Under the pieces are notes generated by a model. It worked only from the letters and a program-made list of their open reading frames with translations, was not told the DNA's origin and made no database searches. Shown here in pieces: positions 17,559 to 26,695 of a stretch of DNA of 64,000 nt. Positions within the stretch are counted from its first letter, which is position 1, and every line of letters starts with the position of its first letter. Source of the DNA: CALEMW01 sp035447065 (GTDB lineage: Bacteria; Krumholzibacteriota; Krumholzibacteriia; LZORAL124-64-63); the NCBI GenBank assembly GCA_035447065.1, contig DAOTGJ010000004.1, positions 1-64,000 of the forward strand. The letters run 5' to 3'. The position numbers and the translations under genes are program-made.

Positions 17559-18982
17559 GGCGACTCCTTCCGCCGGGCGTCGAAGTCCGCGCCGCGTTCC
17601 AGGGCCGCGCCCAGGGTCAGCAGCGCCCCTTCGCCGTCGTCGCGGCCGATGAGCTGCGCGCTCAGAGGCAGGCCCGCCGCGGTCAGCGTGGTGGGCACGG
17701 TCAAGGCCGGCAGGCCGGCCAGGCTGGCGGGCACGGTGAAGCGGTCGGCGTCGCGCATGGCCACGGGATCTCCGGTACGCTCGCCGCGGCGGAAGGCCGG
17801 GCCCGCGGCGGTGGGCAGCAGCAGGACGTGACGGTCGTGGAGGAGGTCGCGCAGCTCGCGGTGGATCAGCGCGCGGGCGCGGGCGGCGCGGCCCGCCCAG
17901 CGGTCGGCGTGGCCGGCGCGCAGCACGTGGGCGGCGGTGAGCAGGCGAAGGCGGACCTCCGCGCCGAAGCCGGCGGTGCGGGCGGCGGCGGCCGCGGCGG
18001 CATGATCTCCCCCGAACGCGCGGGGGCCCAGATGGCCGCCGTCGTATCTGGCCAGGTCGGCGCCGGCCTCGGCGCTCGCCAGGATCGTGTAGGCGGCCAG
18101 GGCCAGATCCGTGTCGGGCAGGTCCACCGGGTCCAGGACCGCGCCGGCGTCGGCCAGGATGGATCGGCAGCGGGCCTGGTCCGCCAGCGTGTCCGCATCG
18201 GCCCAGCGCTCCAGACCGCGCACCCAGCCCACGCGCAGGCCGCGGCAGACGCGGCGGGTGGCGGCCACGGGGTCAGGCTCGGCCAGGTCGGTGCTCGTGG
18301 CGTCGCCGGCGTCGCGGCCGGCCACGTGGGCCAGCACGGCGGCGGCATCGGCCACCGAGCGCGTCAGCACGCCCACGCGGTCCAGGGAGGTGGCGTGGGG
18401 CACCAGGCCGCGGCGCGACACGCGTCCGTAGCCGGCGATCAGACCCGTCACGCCGCAGCAGTGGGCGGGATGGCGCACGCTGCCGCCCGTGTCGCTGCCC
18501 AGGGCGAAGCCCGCAAGGCCCGCCGCCACCGCCGCCGCGGCGCCGCCGCTGGAGCCGCCGGGCACGTGGTCGGGATGCCAGGGGTTGCGCGTGGCCAGGC
18601 CCCAGGCGTGCTCGGTGCTGGAGCCCATGGCGAACTCGTCCAGGTTCAGGGTGCCCAGGAGCACGGCGCCGGCGGCGCGCAGGCGGGCCACGGCGGCGGC
18701 GTCGGCGGGCGGCACCCAGCCGGCGAGCAGGCGCGACGCGCAGTCGGCGGGCGCGCCCCGGGCCCAGAGGTTGGCCTTGATGCCGTAAGGGATGCCCCAC
18801 AGGGGCGACGGCCCGGGCGGGCCCGCGGGGGGCGCGGCCAGTTCCAGCCAGCGATAGCAGCCCAGATCGCCGTCCAGGTCGGCGATGCGCTCGCGGGCCG
18901 CCCGCAGGAGGTCCGCCGCGGTGAGTCCGCCATCGCGCAGGCGCGCGGCCGCCTCCAGCACGTCCAGGTCCGCGACGCTCAC
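17543..18982 (-). CDS. gatA: Asp-tRNA(Asn)/Glu-tRNA(Gln) amidotransferase subunit A
   Basis: A 479-residue amidase-signature glutaminase subunit that releases ammonia for the transamidation of misacylated tRNA. The Ser-cisSer-Lys triad can be placed: Lys69 in GIPYGIKAN, Ser144 in PGGSSGGAAAA and the nucleophile Ser168 in SDTGGSVRHPA. GVTGLIAGYGRVSRRGL and SLDRVGVLTRSVAD are family-typical. The GTG start at 18982 overlaps the gatC stop by four bases. Its presence implies that at least one of Gln-tRNA or Asn-tRNA is made indirectly in this organism. Confidence 0.95.
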   Translation of the reverse strand: MSVADLDVLEAAARLRDGGLTAADLLRAARERIADLDGDLGCYRWLELAAPPAGPPGPSPLWGIPYGIKANLWARGAPADCASRLLAGWVPPADAAAVARLRAAGAVLLGTLNLDEFAMGSSTEHAWGLATRNPWHPDHVPGGSSGGAAAAVAAGLAGFALGSDTGGSVRHPAHCCGVTGLIAGYGRVSRRGLVPHATSLDRVGVLTRSVADAAAVLAHVAGRDAGDATSTDLAEPDPVAATRRVCRGLRVGWVRGLERWADADTLADQARCRSILADAGAVLDPVDLPDTDLALAAYTILASAEAGADLARYDGGHLGPRAFGGDHAAAAAAARTAGFGAEVRLRLLTAAHVLRAGHADRWAGRAARARALIHRELRDLLHDRHVLLLPTAAGPAFRRGERTGDPVAMRDADRFTVPASLAGLPALTVPTTLTAAGLPLSAQLIGRDDGEGALLTLGAALERGADFDARRKESPWRRR

Positions 18983-19284
18983 GACGCCTCCTCCCCCGGT
19001 CGCGGCGCGGGCAGGTCCAGGCCGCCGTCGGGCGCGCGGGGACAGGCCGAGGGGAAGGGATCGGGGCCGGGAGCGGCAGGCTCGTCGTCACGCAGCGGGC
19101 AGGCCGTGGGACCGAGCCGCCACACGGGCTCCACGCCCTCCAGGTCCGCCTCCTGGAGCGCCGTCACCGCGGCCAGCACGCGCTCCAGGCTCGCGCCCAG
19201 AGCGTCGCGATCGGCCGCGTCGGGATCCAGGGCGGCCAACCGCGACAGGGCGGCGAGGTCCTCGGGGGTCAGGCGTTCGGCCAC
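18979..19284 (-). CDS. gatC: Asp-tRNA(Asn)/Glu-tRNA(Gln) amidotransferase subunit C
   Basis: A 101-residue small subunit that wraps GatA and GatB together. The segment LTPEDLAALSRLAALDPDA, then LERVLAAVTALQEADLEGVEPV and PLRDDEP, follows the GatC pattern. The C-terminus is proline-rich. GTG start at 19284 with a GGGAGA upstream. It is the first gene of gatCAB and is divergent from the M1 aminopeptidase gene; the shared 117-base gap (19285-19401) should hold both promoters, but only the plus-strand one could be picked out. Confidence 0.9.
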   Translation of the reverse strand: MAERLTPEDLAALSRLAALDPDAADRDALGASLERVLAAVTALQEADLEGVEPVWRLGPTACPLRDDEPAAPGPDPFPSACPRAPDGGLDLPAPRPGEEAS

Positions 19285-19316
19285 GGCGTCTCCCGGCTGC
19301 GGGTCGCGGGCTCGCC

Positions 19317-19345
19317 TTGGGGGCGGCGGCCCTTTGGCGTATCAT
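19317..19345 (+). promoter_or_regulatory. Predicted promoter of the M1 aminopeptidase gene
   Basis: TTGGGG (-35, 19317-19322) and TATCAT (-10, 19340-19345) are separated by 17 bases. The -10 box is close to consensus. It lies 57 bases before the GTG start, which has its own GGAAAGGA ribosome site. It faces away from gatC. Confidence 0.5.
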
Positions 19346-19401
19346 GACCCAAGCGCCGCCGCCTGCCAAGGGCGGCGCCCTCCCCTGCGGAAAGGAACCG
19401 C

Positions 19402-21351
19402 GTGCGTCTGCTTGGGATCGCCCTGCTGCTGCTGTCGACGCAAGCCTTGGCGCTGCCGCCGGCGCCGCCGTGCAAGCATGGGCTGAAGGCCCTGGCCGCG
19501 GACGACGGCGACGGCGACCGCGGCTTCGACGTGCTGGCCTACGATCTGGATCTGAGCCTGGATCCCGCCGCCGCCCGCGTGGGCGGCACGGTGTCCGCAT
19601 CGATCCGCCTGACCGACGCCGCCCTGGACTCCGTGCGCCTGGACCTGGTGCCGGAGCTGACCGTGAACGCCCTGACCTGGAACGGCGCGGCGGTCCCCTT
19701 CCGCCACGACGGCGAGCGCCTGGCCGTGCCCGTGCCCGCCGGGACCGCGGCGGCCTGCTCCCTGGCGGTCACCTACGGCGGCCGTCCGCCCCGCCACGGC
19801 GAGCTCTTCCTGGGGCTGGTCTTCCGCGACCGCGGCACCTCCGCGGCGGATCCGCGCGGGCCCATCGTCTTCAACGTGAGCCAGCCCAGCAGCAGCCGCG
19901 CCTGGTGGCCGTGCAAGGACCACCCCGGCGACAAGGCCCTGATGACCCTGCGCCTGACCGTGCCGGACACCCTGCGCGCGGTGGCCAACGGATACCAGGT
20001 GTCGGACACCGTCCTGGGCGACGGCCGCCGCACCACCGTCTGGCGCTCCGACTACCCCATGCCGCCGTACCTGGTGGGCGTGGCCGTGTCGGAGTTCGTG
20101 GAGACCGAGGAGGAATGCGCGGGCGTGGACGGGCCCGTGGAGCTCACCTACCACCTCTGGCCGGAGCACGCCGACGCCGGCGCCGTCTTCTACCAGCCCA
20201 CCTGCGCCATGCTGCAGTGGCTGGAGGAGCTGGCCGGCCCCTGGCCCTTCGCGGGCGAGCGCTACGGGCAGATGTCCGTGAAGTTCGGCGGGGCCATGGA
20301 GCACCAGACGTCCACCAGCTTCGGCGCGGGCATGATCGCGGAGGACGGGCGCTTCCGCGGCGTCATCGTGCACGAGCTGGCGCACCAGTGGTTCGGCGAC
20401 CTGATGACGCCCGCGGAATGGTCGGACATCTGGCTCAACGAGGGCTTCGCCCGCTACTGCGAGGCCCTGTGGACCGAGCGCACCGAAGGCCGCGCCGCCT
20501 ACCGGGCGTACCTGGACCTCATCGGGCCCCAGGGGCATCCGGACCTCTTCACGGCCGAGCGGCCGCTGAACGATCCCTCGCCCATCCTCTCGCTGCTGGT
20601 CTACGACAAGGGCGCCTGGGTGCTGCACATGCTGCGCGGCGAGCTGGGCGACGCGCGTTTCTTCGAGTTCCTGCGAGACTACGCCGGCAGCACCGGCGGC
20701 GCGCCCGGCCACGTGACCGGCGCCGACGTTGTGGCCGCGGCCTCGCGCGCCGCGGGTCGCGACCTGAGCGGCTGGTTCCGGCCCTGGCTGGAGACCACGG
20801 CCGTGCCGGAGCTGGGCTGGAGCTGGCGCGCGGAGGCGGGCGCCGACGGCCCGCGCGGCGTGCTGCGGCTGGAGCAGCGGCAGGCGGAGCTCTTCGACCT
20901 GCGCGTGCCCGTGACCGTGGTGGCCGGCGGCGACAGCCTGCGCCTGCACGTGCGCCTGGACGGCCCCGCGGCCGAGGTGGACGTGCCCTGGACCGCGGCC
21001 CCGGACACGGTGCTGATCGATCCCGACGCGAGCCTGCTGCGCACCACGGCGGCCCTGCCCCCGCCTGCGCTCACCCTCGCGGCGCCGCACCCCAACCCGT
21101 CCGCGGGCGGCGACGTGGAGCTGCGCTACGTGGTGCGCCGCGCCGGGCCGGTGACCCTGGAGCTGCACGACGCCCGCGGCCGTCGCCTGGCGCGATGGGA
21201 TCTGGGGGAGCATGCGGCCGCGGACGAGGCCGCGGCGTGGCACTGGAACGGCCGCGACGCCGAGGGCCGCCGCCTGCCCGCGGGCACCTACTGGTTCGCC
21301 CTGAGCGCCGGCGGCGCGCGTGCCGTGGAGAAGGTGGTGCTGCTGCGCTGA
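19402..21351 (+). CDS. Secreted M1-family metallopeptidase with C-terminal FlgD/T9SS-like domain
   Basis: A 649-residue exported zinc aminopeptidase. A signal peptide covers about residues 1-18 (LLGIALLLLSTQALA). The N-terminal beta domain is followed by the exopeptidase motif GAMEHQ (297-302, the GxMEN equivalent with His for Asn), then zinc ligands His324 and His328 in HELAHQWFGD and Glu347 in NEGFARYCE. After the peptidase domain, residues ~560-649 form an Ig-like segment. It starts with PHPNPSAGG and contains LELHDARGRRLARWD and GRRLPAGTYWFAL, the pattern of FlgD-type/type IX sorting tails of FCB bacteria. GTG start with GGAAAGGA upstream. It probably digests peptides at the cell surface or outside. 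It is a single gene, convergent with pcrA. Confidence 0.9.
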   Translation: MRLLGIALLLLSTQALALPPAPPCKHGLKALAADDGDGDRGFDVLAYDLDLSLDPAAARVGGTVSASIRLTDAALDSVRLDLVPELTVNALTWNGAAVPFRHDGERLAVPVPAGTAAACSLAVTYGGRPPRHGELFLGLVFRDRGTSAADPRGPIVFNVSQPSSSRAWWPCKDHPGDKALMTLRLTVPDTLRAVANGYQVSDTVLGDGRRTTVWRSDYPMPPYLVGVAVSEFVETEEECAGVDGPVELTYHLWPEHADAGAVFYQPTCAMLQWLEELAGPWPFAGERYGQMSVKFGGAMEHQTSTSFGAGMIAEDGRFRGVIVHELAHQWFGDLMTPAEWSDIWLNEGFARYCEALWTERTEGRAAYRAYLDLIGPQGHPDLFTAERPLNDPSPILSLLVYDKGAWVLHMLRGELGDARFFEFLRDYAGSTGGAPGHVTGADVVAAASRAAGRDLSGWFRPWLETTAVPELGWSWRAEAGADGPRGVLRLEQRQAELFDLRVPVTVVAGGDSLRLHVRLDGPAAEVDVPWTAAPDTVLIDPDASLLRTTAALPPPALTLAAPHPNPSAGGDVELRYVVRRAGPVTLELHDARGRRLARWDLGEHAAADEAAAWHWNGRDAEGRRLPAGTYWFALSAGGARAVEKVVLLR

Positions 21352-21360
21352 GCGGCGCCG

Positions 21361-23616
21361 TCAGTCCAACGTGCGGAGCTTGGCCAACCGCGCCAGGAAG
21401 TGCTTGCGCTCGCCGCCGGGGAAATCCACGTCGAGCTTGAGGTTGGGGCCGCTGCCCTCCACCCGCGCCACCACGCCCTGCCCCATGGCCGGGTGCAGCA
21501 CGGTCTGGCCCACGCGGTAGGCCACCTCCTCCTGGCTCACGTCGGACGCCCAGAGATCCGCCGTGGACTGCGGACGCGGACGCACGGGGGCCGACGGCCG
21601 CGGCGCCCGGCGTTCGCCGCCGCGCGACGCCCCGCCGAACCCGGTCCACGACTCCCCGCCCAGGAAGCTGCCCAGCGTGGGCGCCTGCACCGGATCGCCG
21701 CTCATCTCCATCAGCGTGTCCGGGATCTCGCCCAGGAAGCGCGACGCCAGGCAGGCCTCGCGCTGGCCGAAGCGCCGGCGCATGCGCGCGTGCAGCAGGT
21801 AGACGCGCTTCTCCGCGCGGGTGAGCGCCACGTAGAACAGGCGGCGCTCCTCCTCCAGGGCCGAGGCGTCCTCCAGGTTGGAGACGTGGGGCATGAGCTC
21901 CTCCTCCACGCCGCAGATGGCCACCACCGGGAACTCCAGGCCCTTGGCCGCGTGCACCGTCATCATGCGCACCACGCCCTGATCGTCCGCGATGGTGTCC
22001 GCGTCGGCCACCAGGGCCACCTGCTCCAGGTACTGGGCCAGGGTGCCGCCGTCGGACTGGTCGTGGAAGGCGTGGGCGCCGTTGACGAGCTCCGCCACGT
22101 TCTCCAGGCGGGCGGCGGCGGTCTCGGCGTCGTCCTGCTCCAGCCAGGCCTCGTAGCCAACGCGGGTCAGGAGCGCCTCCAGCAGGTCCGGCACGCTCAT
22201 CTCCTCCGCCATGGCGCGCAGCTGCGCCACCAGCGCGAAGAACTCGCGGATCTTCTGCATGGCGGCGCCGCCCAGCTCCGTCTCCATCAGCCCGGGCCGG
22301 CCGGCCGCCTCGCCCAGGGTCAGCCCCTCGCGCTCGGCCAGGGCCAGCAGGCGCTGCGCCGACGTGTCGCCGATGCGTCGCTTGGGCACGTTGAGCACCC
22401 GCAGGGCCGCCACCGAGTCCGCCGGGTTGTGCAGGAGCTTGAGGTAGGCCAGCACGTCGCGGATCTCGCGCCGCTCGTAGAAGGCCGTGGAGCCCACCAC
22501 CTGGTAGGGCACGGCGGCGCGGCGCAGGGCCTCCTCCAGGGCGCGGCTCTGGGCGTTGGTGCGGTAGAGGATGGTCACGTCGCCGCGCCGGAGGCCCTTG
22601 GCCGACTCCTCGCGCACGATGTCCACCACGCGCGCGGCCTCGTCCTCCTCGTCGCCCACCAGCTCCGCCTGCAGCAGGTCGCCCGCGGCGCCGGCCGTCC
22701 ACAGGTTCTTGCCCTTGCGCTTGCTGTTGTGCGCGATGACGGCGTTGGCTGCGTCCAGGATGTTGCCCGTGCTGCGGTAGTTCTGCTCCAGGCGCACCAG
22801 GCCCGAGCCGGGGAAGAACTCCTCGAAGTTGAGCATGTTCTCCACCTGGGCGCCGCGCCAGCTGTAGATGGACTGGTCGTCGTCGCCCACGGCGAACACG
22901 TTGCCGTGCACGCTGCTCAGCGCCTTGATGAGGATGAGCTGCAGCTTGTTGGTGTCCTGGAACTCGTCCACCAGCACGTGGCGGAAGCGCTGGGCGTACT
23001 TGGCGCGCACCTCCTCGCTCTGCTCCAGCAGGTGCACGGTGCGCAGGATGAGGTCGTCGAAATCCAGGGCGTTGTTGGCGCGCAGGGCCTTCTCGTAGGC
23101 GGCGTAGGCCTTGGCCGGCGGCTCGTCCCAGAACTCGGCGTCGGCCAGGGCGGTCTCCGGGTCGATGTCCTCGTTCTTCCAGGCGCTGATGCGGTGGCGC
23201 AGCTTGGACGGCGGGTACTGCTTGGGGTCCGCGCCGGCGTCGGCGGCCACGCGCTTGAGCAGGCGCGTGCTGTCGTCCGTGTCGTAGATGGTGAAGTTGG
23301 GGTCGATGCCCAGGGCCGCGCCGTCGCGGCGCAGGATCTTCACGCCGGTGGCGTGGAAGGTGCCCACCCAGTGGGGCGCGCGGTTCTCCCCCACCAGCGT
23401 GTTCACGCGCTCCTTCATCTCGCGCGCGGCCTTGTTGGTGAAGGTGAAGGCCAGGATCTCCGAGGGCAGCACGCGGCGCTCGCTCAGGAGCCAGGCGATG
23501 CGGGTGGTCAGCACGCGGGTCTTGCCGCTGCCGGCGCCGGCCACCACGAGCTGGGGGCCTTCGGGAGCCTCCACGGCTTCCCGCTGGCGGTCGTTCAGGC
23601 GATGCAGTTCGAGCAC
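21361..23616 (-). CDS. pcrA: UvrD/PcrA-type superfamily 1 DNA helicase
   Basis: A 751-residue 3'-5' helicase for repair and replication restart. Walker A is VVAGAGSGKT (residues 24-33), preceded by the Q-motif LNDRQREAV. AFTFTNKAAREMKER (Ia), HVLVDEFQDTN (Walker B), VGDDDQSIYSWRGA (III), LEQNYRST (IV), and VMTVHAAKGLEF-like MTVHAAKGLEFP and LFYVALTRAEKRVYL (V, VI) all occur in order. The C-terminal tail with VGQTVLHPAMGQGVVARVEG is the Tudor-like RNA-polymerase-binding module of PcrA. GTG start at 23616. It follows the peptidase/barrel gene by 25 bases, and so may be read from the tamA operon. Confidence 0.95.
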   Translation of the reverse strand: MLELHRLNDRQREAVEAPEGPQLVVAGAGSGKTRVLTTRIAWLLSERRVLPSEILAFTFTNKAAREMKERVNTLVGENRAPHWVGTFHATGVKILRRDGAALGIDPNFTIYDTDDSTRLLKRVAADAGADPKQYPPSKLRHRISAWKNEDIDPETALADAEFWDEPPAKAYAAYEKALRANNALDFDDLILRTVHLLEQSEEVRAKYAQRFRHVLVDEFQDTNKLQLILIKALSSVHGNVFAVGDDDQSIYSWRGAQVENMLNFEEFFPGSGLVRLEQNYRSTGNILDAANAVIAHNSKRKGKNLWTAGAAGDLLQAELVGDEEDEAARVVDIVREESAKGLRRGDVTILYRTNAQSRALEEALRRAAVPYQVVGSTAFYERREIRDVLAYLKLLHNPADSVAALRVLNVPKRRIGDTSAQRLLALAEREGLTLGEAAGRPGLMETELGGAAMQKIREFFALVAQLRAMAEEMSVPDLLEALLTRVGYEAWLEQDDAETAAARLENVAELVNGAHAFHDQSDGGTLAQYLEQVALVADADTIADDQGVVRMMTVHAAKGLEFPVVAICGVEEELMPHVSNLEDASALEEERRLFYVALTRAEKRVYLLHARMRRRFGQREACLASRFLGEIPDTLMEMSGDPVQAPTLGSFLGGESWTGFGGASRGGERRAPRPSAPVRPRPQSTADLWASDVSQEEVAYRVGQTVLHPAMGQGVVARVEGSGPNLKLDVDFPGGERKHFLARLAKLRTLD

Positions 23617-23641
23617 GGGGTCCTTCCCGGGGGGCTGGGGA

Positions 23642-26600
23642 TCAGAATTCGGGGCCGATGCTGAAGTGGAAGATGCCTTCCCCCGTGCTGCGCAGATCCG
23701 TGGGCCAGGCCCAGTCGAACTTGAGGGGGAGGAAGCCCAGGCTGGCCCTTATACCAAAGCCGTAGGAGCCCCGCAAGTCCCGCATGCCCCACTCGCCGGC
23801 GGCGTCGTGGCCCAGGAAGGCCACGGTCTCGCCGTCGGCCCAGGCGGTGCCGGCGTCGAAGAACACGGTGGCGCCGATGGGCCCCAGCCCCCAGCGCCCC
23901 GGCCAGCCGAAGATCAGCGCGTCCACCAGGGGCAGACGGTACTCCAGGTTCAGCATGACCAGGCGGCTGCCGGCCAGGTGCGGGTCCTGCTGGTAGTCGT
24001 AGAAGTCGTAGCCGCGCAGGGTGAAGGGGCCGCCCAGCACGAAGCCGCGCGGGTCGCGGCCCAGGCTCGCGGCGCCCAGCAGGCGCACGGCGAAGGTGTT
24101 CCGGCTCCAGGGCATGCCGTAGCGGCGCCAGTCCATCAGCACGGTGCGGCGGTCCAGGCTGTCGCCGCCGATGCCGATGGCCGGCGCGAAGTGCAGCTGC
24201 AGGCGGCTGCCGGTCACCGGACCGTGGTAGCCGTAGAAGGCGCTGTCGTGGCTGTACTCCAGCGTGGGCTGCAGCAGGTGGTGCTTCACGCTGCCGTCCT
24301 CCACCAGGTAGTAGCCCGACGGGTCCAGGGCGTACTGGGTGCGGATGGACGTGAGCGCCTGCAGGCCGATGCTCACGCGGCGGAAGGTGCTGAACGGGTA
24401 GGAGGCGTCGCAGACCAGACCGTAGTTGCGCTCGCTGAAGAAGGTGTCGTCGGGCAGCACCTCGCCCACGGTGGTGAACGCGGAGTTGTAGTAGTTCTTG
24501 AAGTGGAAGAGCCCCACGCCCAGGTCCCAGCGGTGCTTGAGGTAGGCGTAGCTGGCGGCCAGGTCGCTGTTCTCCAGCGACCCGTACACGTTGACCAGGA
24601 AGGACAGGCGCCGGTCGCCGAGCTGATCGCTGAAGTTGAGCACGTTGGCCATGCCCAGGCCGGCCTGCGGGCTGAAGAACACGGCGCCGCCGTCCAGGGC
24701 GCCGCTGGTGTCCAGGTGGAAGCGCGGGCTGTAGGGTTCCACATCGCCCACGGCGTCGGCGTCGCGCAGCGGAGGAGGGCCCTGCTCCGCCGTGACCAGC
24801 TCAGGCGGGTCGAAGGCCACGTCGCCGAGGGGCGCGCCGGCCGGCGTGCGGCGGGACCAGGCGCGGTAGCCGTCCACGGCGTGCAGGTCGTAGCCGCCGG
24901 CGAGGAAGGCCGTGAAGACCAGGCGGTCCGCGGCGCGGCTGTAGCTGGGCTGGGTGGCGGCGCCGGCCACGTTGGTGATCAGGCGCATGCGCGGCACGTC
25001 CGGGTCCGACACGTCCAGGGCCGCCAGGTTGGGCGTGCCGCCGCCCGCGTGGACCACGCAGAGCTCGGCGGCGTCGATCCACACCGGGTCGCGCCACTCC
25101 CCCTGCTCCGGGCGCAGGGCGCGGCGCGCGCCCGTGTCCGGGTCCAGCAGCACCAGGTCGCGGTCCTGGGCGTGGCCCACGCGCAGGGCCTCGTCGCCGT
25201 CCGCGAAACGGGCCCAGGCCAGGCGGCGCCCGCCGTCCGGCGTCTCCTCGAACTCGTACTCCACCGCGGCGCGGGGGTTGTGCACGAAGGCCAGGGTGCG
25301 GCCGTCGGGGCTCCAGGCGGGGGTCTCCTCGTCGCCGGCGTCGTCGGTGAGGCGGCGGCGGGCGGCGCCGTCGGCCAGGGGCGTCCAGCCGGGCGGGGGC
25401 GCGTCGCCGGCCTCCAGGTCCACCAGATGGAGGTCCGTGCGGCCCAGGGTCACGCCCACCAGGGCGATGGTGCGGCCGTCGGGGCTCCAGGCCGGCGCGC
25501 GGGCGCTGTCCAGGCCCAGGGGGATGGAGCGTGTCACGGCGCCGTCGTCCACGCGGATCGTGTGCAGGGTCTCGCGGGAGCCGCTGAGGGCCACGAAGGC
25601 GATCTCCGCGCCGTCGGGCGACCAGCTGATGCCGCTGCGGAAGGAGTGGAAGCTCTCGAAGCGGTCCGCCCGGTGGCCGCGCGCCAGCCGGCGCACGCGC
25701 GCGGGGTCCAGCACGTCCAGCACGTAGAGCGACACCAGCCCGTCGCGGTCCGAGTAGAAGGCCGCGCGCAGACCGTCGGGCGAGAGGGCGGCGCGCTGGT
25801 TGAAGCCGTTGCCCTCCTCCTGATGGTCGGTCAGGCGGCGGGCGATGGCCTCCGGCTCCTCCAGGGTGCCGAAGGTGGGCCAGAACCAGCGCCGCGCCTC
25901 CAGCTGGAACTCGTCGTCCAGGTCCTCCATGCGCAGGCCCAGCGTGCCCTCCAGGGTGCGATCCATGTTGCGGGTGCGCGCCAGCAGGCGCCACATCTCC
26001 ACCAGCGTCTCCTCGCCGTAGCGCTCGGAGATCATGCGCATGGCGGCCTGGCCCTCCTTGTAGACCAGGTAGCCGCCCACACGCGAGAGGGGCCAGAGGT
26101 AGTCGCGGGTGGCGGCGTCGCGCAGGACCATCTCGGCGTTCTCGTCCCAGCCCGACGCGTACCACTCCGCCACGCCCTCGGCGAACCACAGCGGGATGCG
26201 GAAGAAAGGCGAGCGTGAGGCGCCGGCGCGGGAGCTGCCGAAGGCCATGTCGAACATGAAGACGTGCACCAGCTCGTGGCGCACCACGTGCACGAAGTCC
26301 GCGTGGTTGCCCTCGTAGGGCAGCACCATGCGGTTGCGCGAGGGCTCGGTGAAGCCGCCGGTGCCCTCGCCGAAGAGCTCGTCGGCGATGTTGGTCTGGG
26401 CGAACTCGCCGTGGCTGGCGTAGAGGATGAACGGCACGCGCTTCTCGAGGTCGTGCCCCAGGCGCAGGGCGTACTCGCGGTAGGTGCGCTCGGCGATGAT
26501 GGCCGCGCGCGCGGCCAGCTCGTCCGCGCCGTCGGCGTAGGTGATCTCGAAGTGGGGCGTGGTCAGGGTGCGCCAGTCGCGGTCGAAGGTCTGCACCTTG

Positions 26601-26680
26601 TTGCGGCCGAAGGCCTGGGCCCCGCCCGCGGTGCACAGCAGGACGAGCAGCAGCAGCGCGGCGCGGCGCGGAATGGTCAT
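23642..26680 (-). CDS. Exported peptidase-like / TolB-propeller / outer-membrane barrel protein
   Basis: A 1012-residue protein with three parts. A signal peptide (residues 1-23, ending AQA) is followed by a gluzincin-like domain: HELVH at 135-139 and WFAEGVAEW at 165-173, giving two His and a Glu ligand as in peptidase MA. From about 290 to 600 there are repeated WSPDG motifs (ALSPDGLRAAF, ISWSPDGAEIAF, PAWSPDGRTIAL, PAWSPDGRTLAF), a PD40/TolB-type propeller. The last ~370 residues look like an Omp85/D15-type barrel: alternating strands, FVLGGPFTLRGYDFYDY, GATVFFDAGTAWADG and a terminal Phe. An outer-membrane or surface enzyme is the simplest reading; substrate and function are unknown. It follows tamB by 15 bases, with GGGAGG before its ATG. 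Confidence 0.8.
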   Translation of the reverse strand: MTIPRRAALLLLVLLCTAGGAQAFGRNKVQTFDRDWRTLTTPHFEITYADGADELAARAAIIAERTYREYALRLGHDLEKRVPFILYASHGEFAQTNIADELFGEGTGGFTEPSRNRMVLPYEGNHADFVHVVRHELVHVFMFDMAFGSSRAGASRSPFFRIPLWFAEGVAEWYASGWDENAEMVLRDAATRDYLWPLSRVGGYLVYKEGQAAMRMISERYGEETLVEMWRLLARTRNMDRTLEGTLGLRMEDLDDEFQLEARRWFWPTFGTLEEPEAIARRLTDHQEEGNGFNQRAALSPDGLRAAFYSDRDGLVSLYVLDVLDPARVRRLARGHRADRFESFHSFRSGISWSPDGAEIAFVALSGSRETLHTIRVDDGAVTRSIPLGLDSARAPAWSPDGRTIALVGVTLGRTDLHLVDLEAGDAPPPGWTPLADGAARRRLTDDAGDEETPAWSPDGRTLAFVHNPRAAVEYEFEETPDGGRRLAWARFADGDEALRVGHAQDRDLVLLDPDTGARRALRPEQGEWRDPVWIDAAELCVVHAGGGTPNLAALDVSDPDVPRMRLITNVAGAATQPSYSRAADRLVFTAFLAGGYDLHAVDGYRAWSRRTPAGAPLGDVAFDPPELVTAEQGPPPLRDADAVGDVEPYSPRFHLDTSGALDGGAVFFSPQAGLGMANVLNFSDQLGDRRLSFLVNVYGSLENSDLAASYAYLKHRWDLGVGLFHFKNYYNSAFTTVGEVLPDDTFFSERNYGLVCDASYPFSTFRRVSIGLQALTSIRTQYALDPSGYYLVEDGSVKHHLLQPTLEYSHDSAFYGYHGPVTGSRLQLHFAPAIGIGGDSLDRRTVLMDWRRYGMPWSRNTFAVRLLGAASLGRDPRGFVLGGPFTLRGYDFYDYQQDPHLAGSRLVMLNLEYRLPLVDALIFGWPGRWGLGPIGATVFFDAGTAWADGETVAFLGHDAAGEWGMRDLRGSYGFGIRASLGFLPLKFDWAWPTDLRSTGEGIFHFSIGPEF

Positions 26681-26695
26681 GCCCGTCCTCCCTTC

